From CAZSNT01 sp964607765 (lineage in GTDB: Bacteria > Verrucomicrobiota > Lentisphaeria > Oligosphaerales > JABHEG01): 64,000 nt of DNA. This document shows, in pieces, positions 20,899 to 30,031 of this stretch (positions are counted from its first letter, which is position 1; every line of letters begins with the position of its first letter). A model generated the notes under the pieces. That model was not told the origin of the DNA and searched no databases. It was given only the letters and a program-made list of their open reading frames with translations. Location of the stretch: contig CAZSNT010000009.1 in the NCBI GenBank assembly GCA_964607765.1, positions 36,810 through 100,809 on the forward strand, in the 5' to 3' direction. The position numbers and the translations under genes were made by a program.

Positions 20899-21411
20899 TT
20901 ATTCGGCGTCTTTTCCGGCGAGCCGGATGACGACCTTCTTCATGCCGTTCGTTTCGGGGTCGCAGCTTTCCGTGTCGATCTCGGTGTCCTCTCTCAGCAC
21001 GACGTGGATGGTACGGCGGTCACGTGCGGAGAACGGCCCGATGCGTTTGGGTTGGCCCCAGCGTTTGACTTCCTTGGCGGCATCGAGAGCGATGTTTCGG
21101 AGGCGCTCGTCATCGGCGCTGGGCTGGCGGCTGCTCTTTGGGCGGCTTTTCCTCTGGTAGCCGTCCACATCGATCTCGACCCAGGCGACGCGTTTGTACT
21201 TGCGCCGCAACATGCGATTGAGCAGCAGTTCGAGGCTTTGGAGGCAATGCCCTTTGCGGCCGATGAGTCGTCCCGGCTCGGCTGTCTTGAGGTTGAGTCC
21301 GAACCCACTCCCGTTTTCAGCCGGCGCGATCTCTGCCTCGAAGCCCAGCAATCCCACCATCTGGTTCAGCTGTTCGGCCGCGTGGTCCTTCTGTTCCTGC
21401 GTCAGTTCCAT
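20899..21411 (-). CDS. jag: Jag-like KH/R3H RNA-binding protein
   Basis: 170 residues. A KH-type domain with the GxxG-like RLIGRKGHCLQSLELLLNRM is followed by VDGYQRKSR and an R3H domain (AKEVKRWGQPKRIGPFSARDRRTIH). The N-terminal Jag-N domain of many homologues is absent, giving a short form. It lies directly downstream of yidC, as the SpoIIIJ-associated protein usually does. Such proteins bind RNA and affect envelope functions. Confidence 0.92.
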   Translation of the reverse strand: MELTQEQKDHAAEQLNQMVGLLGFEAEIAPAENGSGFGLNLKTAEPGRLIGRKGHCLQSLELLLNRMLRRKYKRVAWVEIDVDGYQRKSRPKSSRQPSADDERLRNIALDAAKEVKRWGQPKRIGPFSARDRRTIHVVLREDTEIDTESCDPETNGMKKVVIRLAGKDAE

Positions 21412-21483
21412 GGTGTCGTTCCTTTCCCTGTGGCGCCGGCCGGGATGGTTACCGTGTTCCGTCAGTGCCCCCGTACCGGCATG

Positions 21484-23289
21484 CTACCGGGTCGGGGCTG
21501 CGCTGTTCTTTTCCATCCTTTTGCTCACCAGGTTCTGGACGATGGTCAGAACCTGGTTGACGGTCCAGTACAAAGTCAGACCGGCCGGCATACTGTAAAA
21601 AATGAAGAGGAAGAAGATGCTCATGAACATCATCATTCTCGCCTGTGACGGATCAGAGCTGGGCATCATTTTCTGCTGCACAAGCATGCTGGTCGCCATG
21701 AGGATTGCGAGGGGTCTGATAGGCAATCCGGCGAGGACAGCAACGGTATCGGGCATGGACAGGTCTGCGACCCAGATAAACGTCGCCTGGCGCAGCTCAA
21801 TTGCGCTCCGGAAGGTATTGAAGAGCGCAAAGAACACGGGGATCTGGAAGAGCATGGGCAGGCATCCGCCCAACGGGCTGACGTTGTTCTCACGGTACAC
21901 GTCCATGATCTTGCGGTTCATCTTCTCGGGCTGGTCTTTGTAGTTCTCCCGAATCTCTTTGATGATCGGCTGGAGCGTCTGCATTTTGCGCATGGACGCA
22001 GTGCTTCGGTGCGTCAGCGGCCAGAAGAGCATTTTGATGACGAAGGTAATCACGATGATGGCGAACCCGTAGCCCCACTCGTGGTTGAAAGCGCGATTGA
22101 GTCCGATGAGCGCGCGCAGGATCTGGCGTGTGATCAACCCCATCCACGCGGGGCGCCAGAAGAGGAAGAGGTCCATTTTCATGATGCTTTCGAGGCGGTC
22201 GCCGAAGTCACGCAGGCGCTGAAACTCCTTGGGTCCGGCATAGCCGGTGACGTCCCAGCTGGCGGTCGCTCCGGGCGCGACGGTGGCGGGCGCGAGTACC
22301 AAGGCACCATGCAGCCACGGCTTGGCGGCGGCGCTGCCGGGATCAGGCTCTGTGAGTCCGACGGCGCATCCTGCCACGGCCTCGGCCTGGCCGCGTGCGC
22401 AGAAGAGGAAGTACTTGGAGTGGATTGCGAGCCATTGGGCCCGGGTTCGGGCCAGCTGCGCTTTCACTTCCGGCTTGAGTTTTCTGAGGTTCTTGATGTT
22501 GTAGGTTTTGGCCTTCTTCGCGTCTTTCACCATCACATCGATCTCACCGCCCGCGCCGGGCATTGCCCGTGATCTCCGTCCGCCGGTGGACGGCGCCTTG
22601 ACGGCGCCGCAGGAGACGGCCAGTCCGCGGACGCTGCGCGGCTGGTCGGTCCGGTTTGCCACCGTGATGCGGTAGCCCAGGTTGTAGGGCGCTTCCGGGT
22701 CGGCCTCCCAGCGTTCGGTCAGGGTCATCCCCTGGTATGCGCCGAGCAGTTCGCGTTCGAGGACGACGTAGGTTGGGGTCTGTTCCACGAGTCGCGCCGG
22801 GCCGGCCTGCCAGGCCGCGGCATCCGGGATCAGGGCGCAGAACGGGTGCTGGAAGCGCCCGATTGTGACACTGCTCTGCCGGTCATCGGCGAGATAGTCG
22901 TTCAGCCGGACCTGGGTGATGCCGCCGCCATCGGCATCGACGACAACCGCAAAGGAAGCGCTTGGTGTCAGCTCCACGGTAGCGCGCGGCGTGCGGAACT
23001 CGGCGGTCATCGGCGGCGCGGCGGGTTCAGGCACGGGCAGCGGCGCGGCCACTGTGGGTGTGGGGTCGTCCGCGGCAGCCAGCGTGGGTGTGGGGTCGTC
23101 CGCGGCAGCCAGTGCGGTGGCGGGTGCTGTGCCGGTGGCGCTGTCATCGTCCGCGGCAGGCGGTGCGACAGCCGGGGGCTTGGTCCGCGGCGCGGGCTGC
23201 AGGCCCATTTGTCGCATGACTGGTCCCCAGAGGACAAGGAGCAACACACACAGGGCCACGCCGATTATGGTTGTTTTATCGTACTTCAT
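21484..23289 (-). CDS. yidC: Membrane protein insertase YidC
   Basis: 601 residues with an N-terminal anchor (about 6-25), an Ala/Pro-rich linker (about 30-95) and a large periplasmic beta domain. The C-terminal insertase domain has five helices (FNHEWGYGFAIIVITFVIK; PLGGCLPMLFQIPVFFALF; GLTLYWTVNQVLTIVQN). It inserts and folds inner-membrane proteins with or without SecYEG. Its start overlaps the yidD stop by 4 nt (ATGA). The linker carries repeated ADDPTPT units. Confidence 0.97.
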   Translation of the reverse strand: MKYDKTTIIGVALCVLLLVLWGPVMRQMGLQPAPRTKPPAVAPPAADDDSATGTAPATALAAADDPTPTLAAADDPTPTVAAPLPVPEPAAPPMTAEFRTPRATVELTPSASFAVVVDADGGGITQVRLNDYLADDRQSSVTIGRFQHPFCALIPDAAAWQAGPARLVEQTPTYVVLERELLGAYQGMTLTERWEADPEAPYNLGYRITVANRTDQPRSVRGLAVSCGAVKAPSTGGRRSRAMPGAGGEIDVMVKDAKKAKTYNIKNLRKLKPEVKAQLARTRAQWLAIHSKYFLFCARGQAEAVAGCAVGLTEPDPGSAAAKPWLHGALVLAPATVAPGATASWDVTGYAGPKEFQRLRDFGDRLESIMKMDLFLFWRPAWMGLITRQILRALIGLNRAFNHEWGYGFAIIVITFVIKMLFWPLTHRSTASMRKMQTLQPIIKEIRENYKDQPEKMNRKIMDVYRENNVSPLGGCLPMLFQIPVFFALFNTFRSAIELRQATFIWVADLSMPDTVAVLAGLPIRPLAILMATSMLVQQKMMPSSDPSQARMMMFMSIFFLFIFYSMPAGLTLYWTVNQVLTIVQNLVSKRMEKNSAAPTR

Positions 23290-23582
23290 GAGTTGGGTCT
23301 CGCGGCTCCGTCCTTATCTGTCGCGGCATTCGTAGCGGGCGGCACGGGATCGTACAGGGAGCCGCGGTAGAGGGGGTGGCAGCGACAGATTCGTTTGAGC
23401 GTCAGCCAGGCGCCGCGACACACTCCGAACCGCCGAATGGCCTCCGTGGCATAGGCTGAGCATGTAGGGTTGAAACGGCAGCAGGCCGGTTTGAGTCGTG
23501 TGATACAGGTTCGGTAAAACCACAGCAACCCCAAAGCTATGGTCCGGCCGGCGCTTTGAAGCGGTATGCCTATCCTGGTCAA
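23286..23582 (-). CDS. yidD: Membrane protein insertion efficiency factor YidD
   Basis: 98 residues with the diagnostic motif CCRFNPTCSAYATEAIRRFG and downstream RCHPLYRGSLYDPVP. It overlaps rnpA and yidC by 4 nt each, so it is translationally coupled. It assists YidC-dependent insertion. Confidence 0.95.
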   Translation of the reverse strand: MTRIGIPLQSAGRTIALGLLWFYRTCITRLKPACCRFNPTCSAYATEAIRRFGVCRGAWLTLKRICRCHPLYRGSLYDPVPPATNAATDKDGAARPNS

Positions 23583-23983
23583 GATTTCTCCCTGGGGACG
23601 TCCTCCGGGATGCTGGCCCCGGGCTCAATGAGGCCCGCGCCTTCCAGCAGTTGCATCAGTTCCGAGAGCACATCCCCCATCTTGGCTCGCTGCATTCGGT
23701 ACCGCGGAATCATCACGAGCCAAGTCGGTTTGAGTTGGGGTAAAACCCTTCGATACGCTTCACGGAGCAGCCGTCTGGCTCGGTTTCGCACGACCGCATG
23801 GCGGCTGTACCGGCGCGACACGATGGTAACCATGCGGCGCTGCTCGTCGGGAGGAGGCGCTGCGGTGATCAGGCAGAGAGCACCGACACGTTTGACGCCG
23901 TTGCGTCGGACGTAGGCCAGTTGCGCTCGGGTTCGCAGGCGTGCGTGTCTGCCGAATGGTCGTTGCGATGGGCGGTCAGGCAC
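23579..23983 (-). CDS. rnpA: Ribonuclease P protein component
   Basis: 134 residues. The RNP-like signature RRYSRHAVVRNRARRLLREA is the conserved RnpA motif, preceded by VRRNGVKRVGALCL. It binds RNase P RNA for tRNA 5' processing. It sits between rpmH and yidD, the canonical order. Confidence 0.96.
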   Translation of the reverse strand: MPDRPSQRPFGRHARLRTRAQLAYVRRNGVKRVGALCLITAAPPPDEQRRMVTIVSRRYSRHAVVRNRARRLLREAYRRVLPQLKPTWLVMIPRYRMQRAKMGDVLSELMQLLEGAGLIEPGASIPEDVPREKS

Positions 23984-24036
23984 GGTTGCCCTCCGCTGCG
24001 GCCGCCTGGGCTCGTTGCCTCAGGCTAAGCCGTGCT

Positions 24037-24171
24037 TCAGCAACTCAGGCGTACGCGTCCCCGACGGCGCCGACGGCGCAGCAAGGCGCGGCCGCTCCGC
24101 GTGGCCATTCGAGCCCGGAAACCAAGCTTCCGCTTCCGTGAAATTCGTGATGGTTGAAATGTTCTCTTCAT
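24037..24171 (-). CDS. rpmH: 50S ribosomal protein L34
   Basis: A 44-residue ORF starting MKRTFQPSRISRKRKLGFRA and continuing RMATRSGRALL. This is the conserved L34 N-terminus and centre. It is short and easily missed because another frame across it gives a longer false ORF. It lies 53 bp upstream of rnpA. The C-terminus is odd: a six-Arg run and RVRLSC where most L34s have RRxKGRKxL. Confidence 0.93.
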   Translation of the reverse strand: MKRTFQPSRISRKRKLGFRARMATRSGRALLRRRRRRGRVRLSC

Positions 24172-24277
24172 CGTATTCTGCAGTTCCGCTTTGTGTTACT
24201 ATTCCGGTGCCCGGCCCCCGCATCGTGGTCGCGCCGCCGCGTCACACAGACACAGCAGGGGCTGGCAAAAGACAAAG

Positions 24278-24296
24278 GAGCGATACTGTAGCGCTC
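24278..24296 (-). terminator. Probable terminator of the gcv operon
   Basis: Imperfect hairpin GAGCGCTACAGTATCGCTC on the minus strand, followed by CTTTGTCTTTT, just past the gcvPB stop. Confidence 0.6.
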
Positions 24297-24318
24297 TTTT
24301 CAGGCGGGTCAAGGGGGA

Positions 24319-25779
24319 TCAGGCAAGGTCGGCGAGATCGAGGGCACGGGCTGCGTGTACTTCGTCGAGGCGTCCGACCGGGGTTGACCGGGGCGCGCCG
24401 GTGATTGCCTCCGGTTCCTTGTCCGCGAGCTCGGCGATTTCGATGAGGGCGTCGACAAAGGTGTCGAGGGTGTCCTTGGACTCCGTCTCGGTGGGCTCGA
24501 TCATCAGGGCTTCCGGCACAGTGAGGGGGAAGTACACGGTAGGCGGGTGGAATCCCCGATCGAGAAGGGCTTTGGCGACATCCAGGGCCCTGACACCGGC
24601 CTGGGCCTGCTTCGCCGCGGAGAACACACACTCGTGCATACAGGCGCGGTCGAAGGGCTCTGCGTAGTGCGCTTTGAGTCGTGCACGCAGGTAGTTGGCG
24701 CTGAGCACTGCGGCTTCGCTGACGCGGCTCATGCCTTCGCGGCCGAGGGTGAGCATGTAGGCATAGGCGCGGAGGATGATGCCGAAGTTGCCGTAGAAGG
24801 GCGCCACGTAGCCGATTGTATCCCGGAAATGGTATTCGAGCGCGTGGGTACCGTCCGCGCGTTTCATCACTCGCGACGTCGGCAGGAAGGGCACGAGCTT
24901 CTCGCAGACTCCGACGGGGCCGGACCCGGGCCCGCCTCCCCCGTGGGGTGTGGCGAAGGTCTTGTGCAGGTTCACGTGCGTGACGTCGAATCCGAGGTCG
25001 CCCGGCCGCAGTCGTCCGACAACGGCGTTCAGGTTTGCGCCGTCGCAGTACATGAGCCCGCCGGCCTGGTGGACGCGTCTGCAGATTTCGCGGACGTTGG
25101 TATCGAAGAGGCCGAGCGTGCTGGGGCATGTGAGCATCATGCCGGCGACTTGGTCCGAGAGTGCGTCATCGAGGGCCGCCAGCTCCACGTTGCCGTTGGC
25201 GTCCGTGGGCAGGGACCGGGTCTGGAACCCGGCCAGAGCGGCGCTGGCTGGGTTGGTGCCGTGAGCGGAGTCGGAGATGAGCATGATCCGCCGCGTCTGT
25301 TCCTCGCCCCGGGCTTTGTGGTAGGCAGCGATCATCATCACGCCCGTGAGTTCTCCGTGAGCACCGGCGAGGGGTTGCATGGTGAAGGCTGCAAAGCCCA
25401 GGAGTTCGCACAGGAACGCCTCTGCCTCATAGAGCACGGCCAAAGCGCCCTGGGTGAGGGCGCCGCCGCCGCGGAACTGAGGCAGCAAGGGGTGGAGGTC
25501 CGCGAAACCGGGCAGCTCGGCCAGGCGTTCATGGAACTTCGGATTGTACTTCATGGTGCAGGAGCCGAGGGGGTAGAACGCGGTGTCGACGCCCATGTTT
25601 CGCCGGCTGAGGTTGACGAAGTGCCGGATGCCGTCCAGCTCGCTGACTTCCGGCAGCTCGGCGGATGCGGTTCGCCTGAGGGCGTCAGGCAGCGCGTCGT
25701 TTGCCGGTACATCGAGGCGCGGCAGAGAGGAGCCGCGTCGGCCTGGGACACTCAGATCGAATATGAGTTTGGGGGTCAT
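24319..25779 (-). CDS. gcvPB: Glycine dehydrogenase (decarboxylating) subunit 2
   Basis: 486 residues. The pyridoxal-phosphate lysine lies in DVTHVNLHKTFATPHGGGG; FYPLGSCTMKYNPK is also typical. It is the beta half of the split P-protein, which decarboxylates glycine and passes the aminomethyl group to lipoyl-GcvH. It is the last gene of the gcv operon, 122 bp after gcvPA. Confidence 0.96.
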   Translation of the reverse strand: MTPKLIFDLSVPGRRGSSLPRLDVPANDALPDALRRTASAELPEVSELDGIRHFVNLSRRNMGVDTAFYPLGSCTMKYNPKFHERLAELPGFADLHPLLPQFRGGGALTQGALAVLYEAEAFLCELLGFAAFTMQPLAGAHGELTGVMMIAAYHKARGEEQTRRIMLISDSAHGTNPASAALAGFQTRSLPTDANGNVELAALDDALSDQVAGMMLTCPSTLGLFDTNVREICRRVHQAGGLMYCDGANLNAVVGRLRPGDLGFDVTHVNLHKTFATPHGGGGPGSGPVGVCEKLVPFLPTSRVMKRADGTHALEYHFRDTIGYVAPFYGNFGIILRAYAYMLTLGREGMSRVSEAAVLSANYLRARLKAHYAEPFDRACMHECVFSAAKQAQAGVRALDVAKALLDRGFHPPTVYFPLTVPEALMIEPTETESKDTLDTFVDALIEIAELADKEPEAITGAPRSTPVGRLDEVHAARALDLADLA

Positions 25780-25901
25780 GGTTGTTTGTTATTCGTCAGT
25801 TGAGCCTTCTTGACTGTCCGGAGTGGACTCGCTGTTCATTGTTCAACTTCTGTCCTCGGCCTCCCACGAATAGCGAGTGGTTGCACCCCGACAGACTCTG
25901 G

Positions 25902-27242
25902 CTACCGCATATCGTCGAGAACGGCTTCGAGCGCGGCGGCGAGTTTCTTGATCTCTTCACGTGTCCGCTTCTCGGTCACGGCCACGAGCAATTCACGGCG
26001 CCTGTTCCGGTAGTAGCGTCCGAGGGGGAAGCCTGCGGCAAAGCCGCGTTCCACCATACGCCCTACGGCCTCGGCTGCATCGACAGGCAACCGGATAACG
26101 AATTCGTTGAAGAAGGGGTAGTCGACGCCATCAACCCCATCGATATCGAGCAGCAGCTGTCTGGTGAAGACGGCTTTGGCCGCGCAGAGCCGTGCGACGT
26201 CGACCAGACCCTGTTTACCAACGAACGTGAGGTATGCGAGTGCGCGCAGCGCGCACAGGCCCTGGTTGGTGCAGATATTCGATGTCGCGCGTTCGCGTCT
26301 GATATGCTGCTCGCGGGTCTGCAATGTGAGCACGAACCCCGTGCGCCCGTCCGTATCCGTTGTTCTGCCGCAGATTCGTCCGGGCATTTTGCGGACATGC
26401 CGTTTCCATGTGGCCATGAATCCCAGGTAGGGCCCGCCGAAGGCGAGGGGCAGTCCGAGCGACTGGCCTTCGCCGGTCACGACATCGAACCCCAGCTCCC
26501 CGGGCGTGCGCAGCATGGCCATGGCGATGGGGTAGACGGAACAGATGGACAGTGCGCCGCGCTCCCGCGCAAGGCGGACGATGGGGCTCCAGTCCTGCAC
26601 GGCGCCAAAGACGTTGGGGTATTGGGCAACGACGCACGCCGTATCGTCGTTGAGCAGCGGCGCAAGCTGGTCGACATCGGCCACGACTGTGGGTGGCGAG
26701 GTGACCAACTCCACATCCAGGTTACTGCAGTAGCAGCGCAGCATTTCGCCGTAGATGGGGGAAACGGCCCCGAGCACGAGCACGCGGCGCCGGCGTGTAA
26801 TCCGCACGGCCATCATCATGGCTTCGAACAGCGCAGTGCCGCCGTCATAGAGGGACGCGTTGGCCACCTCCATGCCGGTGAGTCGGCAGACTGCGGACTG
26901 GTACTCGAAGATTGCCTGCAGCGTCCCCTGCGAGGCTTCCGGCTGGTAGGGCGTATAGGAGGTGTAGAACTCGGCGCGGCCCGCGGCCTCGGAGACCACT
27001 GCGGGTATGAAGTGGTCGTAGAAGCCGCTGCCAACGAAGCAGACCAGGTCGGTCGCGTTCTGTGCCGCGAGTTCGGAGAGGTACCGTGTCACCTCGAACT
27101 CGGAGCGCCCGTGCGGCAGGGCCGAGAAGTCGTGGAGTTCCTCCACCCCTACTGCCTGCTGCCACAGCTCTGCCATGTTCGGCACGCCGATGGCGGCGAG
27201 CATCTGTTCCTTTTCGGCGACGGTCAGAGGCACATACGGCAT
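25902..27242 (-). CDS. gcvPA: Glycine dehydrogenase (decarboxylating) subunit 1
   Basis: 446 residues with the subunit 1 start MPYVPLTVAEKEQML, the internal SFYTSYTPYQPEASQGTLQ-type motif (here EFYTSYTPYQPEASQG), and DGGTALFEA. It pairs with GcvPB to form the P-protein. AAGGA lies about 11 nt before the ATG. Confidence 0.96.
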   Translation of the reverse strand: MPYVPLTVAEKEQMLAAIGVPNMAELWQQAVGVEELHDFSALPHGRSEFEVTRYLSELAAQNATDLVCFVGSGFYDHFIPAVVSEAAGRAEFYTSYTPYQPEASQGTLQAIFEYQSAVCRLTGMEVANASLYDGGTALFEAMMMAVRITRRRRVLVLGAVSPIYGEMLRCYCSNLDVELVTSPPTVVADVDQLAPLLNDDTACVVAQYPNVFGAVQDWSPIVRLARERGALSICSVYPIAMAMLRTPGELGFDVVTGEGQSLGLPLAFGGPYLGFMATWKRHVRKMPGRICGRTTDTDGRTGFVLTLQTREQHIRRERATSNICTNQGLCALRALAYLTFVGKQGLVDVARLCAAKAVFTRQLLLDIDGVDGVDYPFFNEFVIRLPVDAAEAVGRMVERGFAAGFPLGRYYRNRRRELLVAVTEKRTREEIKKLAAALEAVLDDMR

Positions 27243-27271
27243 GGGGTTCTGAGTCCTTCACGCGGCGGCGG

Positions 27272-27655
27272 TCAGCTGTCCTCTTCTGCGGACGTGAAGG
27301 CCTCGTACTCCTGCTCGTTCATGAGGCTGTCGAGTTCCGCTTCATCCACTTCGCTCAATCGGCAGAGCCAGCCTTCCGCTTCCGGCGATTCATTGATCAG
27401 TTCAGGCTCCTCTTCGAGCCGCGCGTTCACGTCGGAGACCGTGCCGCCGATCGGCACGAGCACGTCCGAAGCCGCTTTGACCGACTCCACGACGCAGAGC
27501 GCATCTCCCTGTCCGAGGACCAGGCCCTTCTCCGGCAGCTCGACGAATGTCAGCTCCCCCAGTTCCTCTGCCGCGTAGGCAGTGATTCCGACCGTGGCCA
27601 CGCCGTTTTCGACCTGGACCCACTCGTGTTCTTCAGAGAATCGTTTGGTTGCCAT
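27272..27655 (-). CDS. gcvH: Glycine cleavage system H protein
   Basis: 127 residues from the ATG at 27655; a longer frame upstream to 27772 is spacer. The lipoylation motif is VVESVKAASDVLVPIGG, with the lipoyl lysine in SVKAAS. EEHEWVQVE lies near the N-terminus and GWLCRL near the C-terminus. It shuttles the aminomethyl group between P-, T- and L-proteins. Confidence 0.96.
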   Translation of the reverse strand: MATKRFSEEHEWVQVENGVATVGITAYAAEELGELTFVELPEKGLVLGQGDALCVVESVKAASDVLVPIGGTVSDVNARLEEEPELINESPEAEGWLCRLSEVDEAELDSLMNEQEYEAFTSAEEDS

Positions 27656-27759
27656 CGTCGCCTCGCGCCTCCATAAGAGCTCGCCCGGTGCATTTTGCGT
27701 TCTCGGCCCGCGCCCTTCCGTTGCGGGCAGTTCCGGGTCGGGGGCTCTTGCCCCCACGG

Positions 27760-28884
27760 TCACAACAAACAACGTGCCGTGCCGCCGCCGTAGAGCGGCA
27801 GACGTGCAACGCTCGCCTCGAGAGTCCTGCCTCGCCGCCCGCCGACGGAGACCTTCATCCCCTCCGCGGGCATCTCGGCGCCATCAATATATGCAAGGGC
27901 TACGGCTCGTTTCAAGCTGGGCGCGTAGCACCCGGAGGTAACTGTACCAATCCGGCCGTTCAGTGCGGAGCGGACCTGCGCGCCCGGCCTGGCGGCCTGG
28001 CGGCCTGCCAGCAACAGGCCAACGAGGCGCTTGGCGGGCGGCAGCCGCAGGTGAGCGGCGCCCGGGAACTCGCGATTCTGCGCGTGCACGAGCCGGCCGA
28101 ATCCTGCCTCGACCGGCGTGGTGTCGCCATCCCACTCGTGGCCGCTCAGCGGGTAGCCCATCTCGAGCCGCAGAGTATCTCGTGCGCCGAGGCCCGCGGG
28201 CTGCACGGGGTCGCACGCCAGCAAGGCGCACCAGATTGGCGCGATTGCTTCCGCAGCACAGTATATCTCCACACCGAGTTCGCCGGTATACCCGGTGCGG
28301 CTCAGCATGATCCGATGTCCGAGCAGGGAGCAGTTCCGCCAGGCGAAGTAGGGTGGCAGCGACTCCGGCGCGAGGCCACAGGCTGCGAGCACGTCTGCGG
28401 CAGCGGGGCCCTGCAGGTCGAGTTTCCCGGTCTGCAGTGACTCATCCGCGACCTGGACCTCGGCGCCCAGCCGACTGCGCAGCCACTGCGCGTCCGACGC
28501 GGTGTTGCCTGCGTTTGTCACCAGGTAGAATTCGTCCTGCCCGATCCTGTAGACGAGCACGTCGTCGAGAACGGCGCCCGCACGGGACAGCAGGAAGTTG
28601 TAGCGGCAGGCCCCGACCGGCTGGTCGCGCACAGGTCGGGGCAGCAATCGCTCCAGCTGCTCGGCGGCGGACGTGCCGCGGACGCGAATCTCGCCCATGT
28701 GACATGTATCGAACAGGCTTACCTTGCGGCGCGTGTGTTCGTGTTCGGCAACGATGCCGGGCCGATAGCGGATCGGCATGAGCCAGCCGGCGAACTCCAG
28801 CATGCGCGCACCGAGGGCTCGGTGTTCCTCGGCGAGGGCAGTTGTCTGCAGGCCTGGCGTACTGTGTTCGCAGCTGCTGGTCAT
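27760..28884 (-). CDS. gcvT: Aminomethyltransferase (glycine cleavage T protein)
   Basis: 374 residues: MLEFAGWLMPIRY near the N-terminus, the folate-site region SRTGYTGELGVEIYC, and LGARDTLRLEMGYPLSG. It transfers the methylene unit to tetrahydrofolate, releasing ammonia. First gene of the operon; the order gcvT-H-PA-PB is classical. No L-protein gene is seen in the window. Confidence 0.96.
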   Translation of the reverse strand: MTSSCEHSTPGLQTTALAEEHRALGARMLEFAGWLMPIRYRPGIVAEHEHTRRKVSLFDTCHMGEIRVRGTSAAEQLERLLPRPVRDQPVGACRYNFLLSRAGAVLDDVLVYRIGQDEFYLVTNAGNTASDAQWLRSRLGAEVQVADESLQTGKLDLQGPAAADVLAACGLAPESLPPYFAWRNCSLLGHRIMLSRTGYTGELGVEIYCAAEAIAPIWCALLACDPVQPAGLGARDTLRLEMGYPLSGHEWDGDTTPVEAGFGRLVHAQNREFPGAAHLRLPPAKRLVGLLLAGRQAARPGAQVRSALNGRIGTVTSGCYAPSLKRAVALAYIDGAEMPAEGMKVSVGGRRGRTLEASVARLPLYGGGTARCLL

Positions 28885-28934
28885 GGATCACCGGTCACAG
28901 GGCAGTGTAGCAATACTCGCTCTTCGATCGTTGT

Positions 28935-28962
28935 TACATACAGATCTATGATCTGATTGCAA
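28935..28962 (-). promoter_or_regulatory. Candidate gcv promoter with operator-like palindrome in the spacer
   Basis: Minus strand: TTGCAA (28962-28957), 16-nt spacer, TATGTA (28940-28935). The spacer contains the perfect inverted repeat CAGATC-TAT-GATCTG (28941-28955). The start codon is about 50 nt downstream. I see no glycine-riboswitch fold, so repressor control at the palindrome is the simplest idea. Confidence 0.5.
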
Positions 28963-28989
28963 GTGCGGCAGTCAAAAAAGAGTCTGCCG

Positions 28990-29014
28990 GACTGGCCTGC
29001 CGGGACGCCACAAT
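28990..29014. other. Hairpin in the gcvT/29184 divergent spacer
   Basis: GGGACGC and GCGTCCC flank an 11-nt AT-rich loop in the ~300-bp divergent region. The role is unknown. Confidence 0.4.
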
Positions 29015-29183
29015 TATTTGCGTCCCGAGTTTGCGTGGGCATACGGGAGGGTGTAGGGTGTAGGCACTTGGTCATTTCTGTGGGTGAGTACAGACGACGG
29101 GTCTGTAACGGGAGACTTCGCACCCGCGGAAGTGAGTATCGAAAAAGCGCCCTGAAATGCAAAGGAGTAAGGGAGGAACGGAG

Positions 29184-29999
29184 ATGAGTAAGGTCAGTAT
29201 CATTGTAATGGTCGTCGCTGCTATCGGGATGATCTTTGGTCTCTCGAAGCAAAAGGGCGGCGCTGCCTGGGGCAAACCGGTGGCCGTTCTGTGTGCCATT
29301 GTTGCCCTGTGTTGCGCTGTCGGGCACATTTTCACGAGCGGCGGTCCGAACATGATGAAGGTGCGTGAACGTGAGATGGCCTATCAGATGATCGGCGCCA
29401 AGAAGCTGGGCATGGTTCTGGCTGAGAAGCATGCCGGCGCGAACGCCATCATCATTGTTGAGCCTTCCGCCGGCGGTCCGAACGAGACGACCGATGCGAT
29501 GCTCGCCGGCCTGAGAGAGGGCTTGGGCAGCGGCATCACGATCGTTGAGGAGATTGCTCCGGAAATCCCCGCGGCTGCCATGAAGCAGTTTGCTCAGGAC
29601 ATGGGGCCGATGGAAGGCGAAGGCGGCGGCGAGGAGATGCTGCCCCCGTTGGAGTTCTGGTTCACTGCGAAGCTCTTCGACGAGCTGGCTGAGAAGAACA
29701 AGAGCAAGGCCGACATGATCATCACGACGATTGGCCTGCCCATGGATCTGGGCGCCATGAAGTTCTGGAAAATGAAGGATCGCCCGAAGCTGGCTCTGGC
29801 CGGCGGTTCGGTCTATGATCTGAAGCGCGCCATCAAGGACGGCATGGTCGTTGCCGCTGTGACGTACAATCCCAAGGCCGTCTACGACGAGAAGGCCCCG
29901 CCGTCCGACTTGGACGCCGCGTTCGACAAACGTTACCTGCTGGTGACTTCGGACAACATCGACCAGATCGCGTCCGAGCACACGGACATCTTCAAGTAG
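29184..29999 (+). CDS. Unrecognised membrane-anchored protein
   Basis: The start is the ATG at 29184 with GGGAGGAACGGAG just upstream; 271 residues. Two N-terminal membrane helices (about 3-20 and 31-51) are followed by an alpha/beta soluble domain (IIIVEPSAGGPNETTDAMLAGL; ADMIITTIGLPMDLGAMKF; MVVAAVTYNPKA). Its rhythm of beta-strand plus Gly-rich turn recalls a Rossmann or periplasmic-binding fold, without clear ligand residues. It stands alone on the plus strand with its own terminator. I cannot assign a function. Confidence 0.8.
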   Translation: MSKVSIIVMVVAAIGMIFGLSKQKGGAAWGKPVAVLCAIVALCCAVGHIFTSGGPNMMKVREREMAYQMIGAKKLGMVLAEKHAGANAIIIVEPSAGGPNETTDAMLAGLREGLGSGITIVEEIAPEIPAAAMKQFAQDMGPMEGEGGGEEMLPPLEFWFTAKLFDELAEKNKSKADMIITTIGLPMDLGAMKFWKMKDRPKLALAGGSVYDLKRAIKDGMVVAAVTYNPKAVYDEKAPPSDLDAAFDKRYLLVTSDNIDQIASEHTDIFK

Positions 30000-30031
30000 A
30001 CCCCGCACTACCTGCAGTTGTTAAGACACTT

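Noticed and set aside
25782..27578. 598-codon plus-strand ORF
   Set aside because: Antisense to gcvPA and gcvH, which are unmistakable on the minus strand.
28885..29160. Glycine riboswitch upstream of gcvT
   Set aside because: I looked for tandem aptamer-like helices on the minus strand and saw only two small hairpins.
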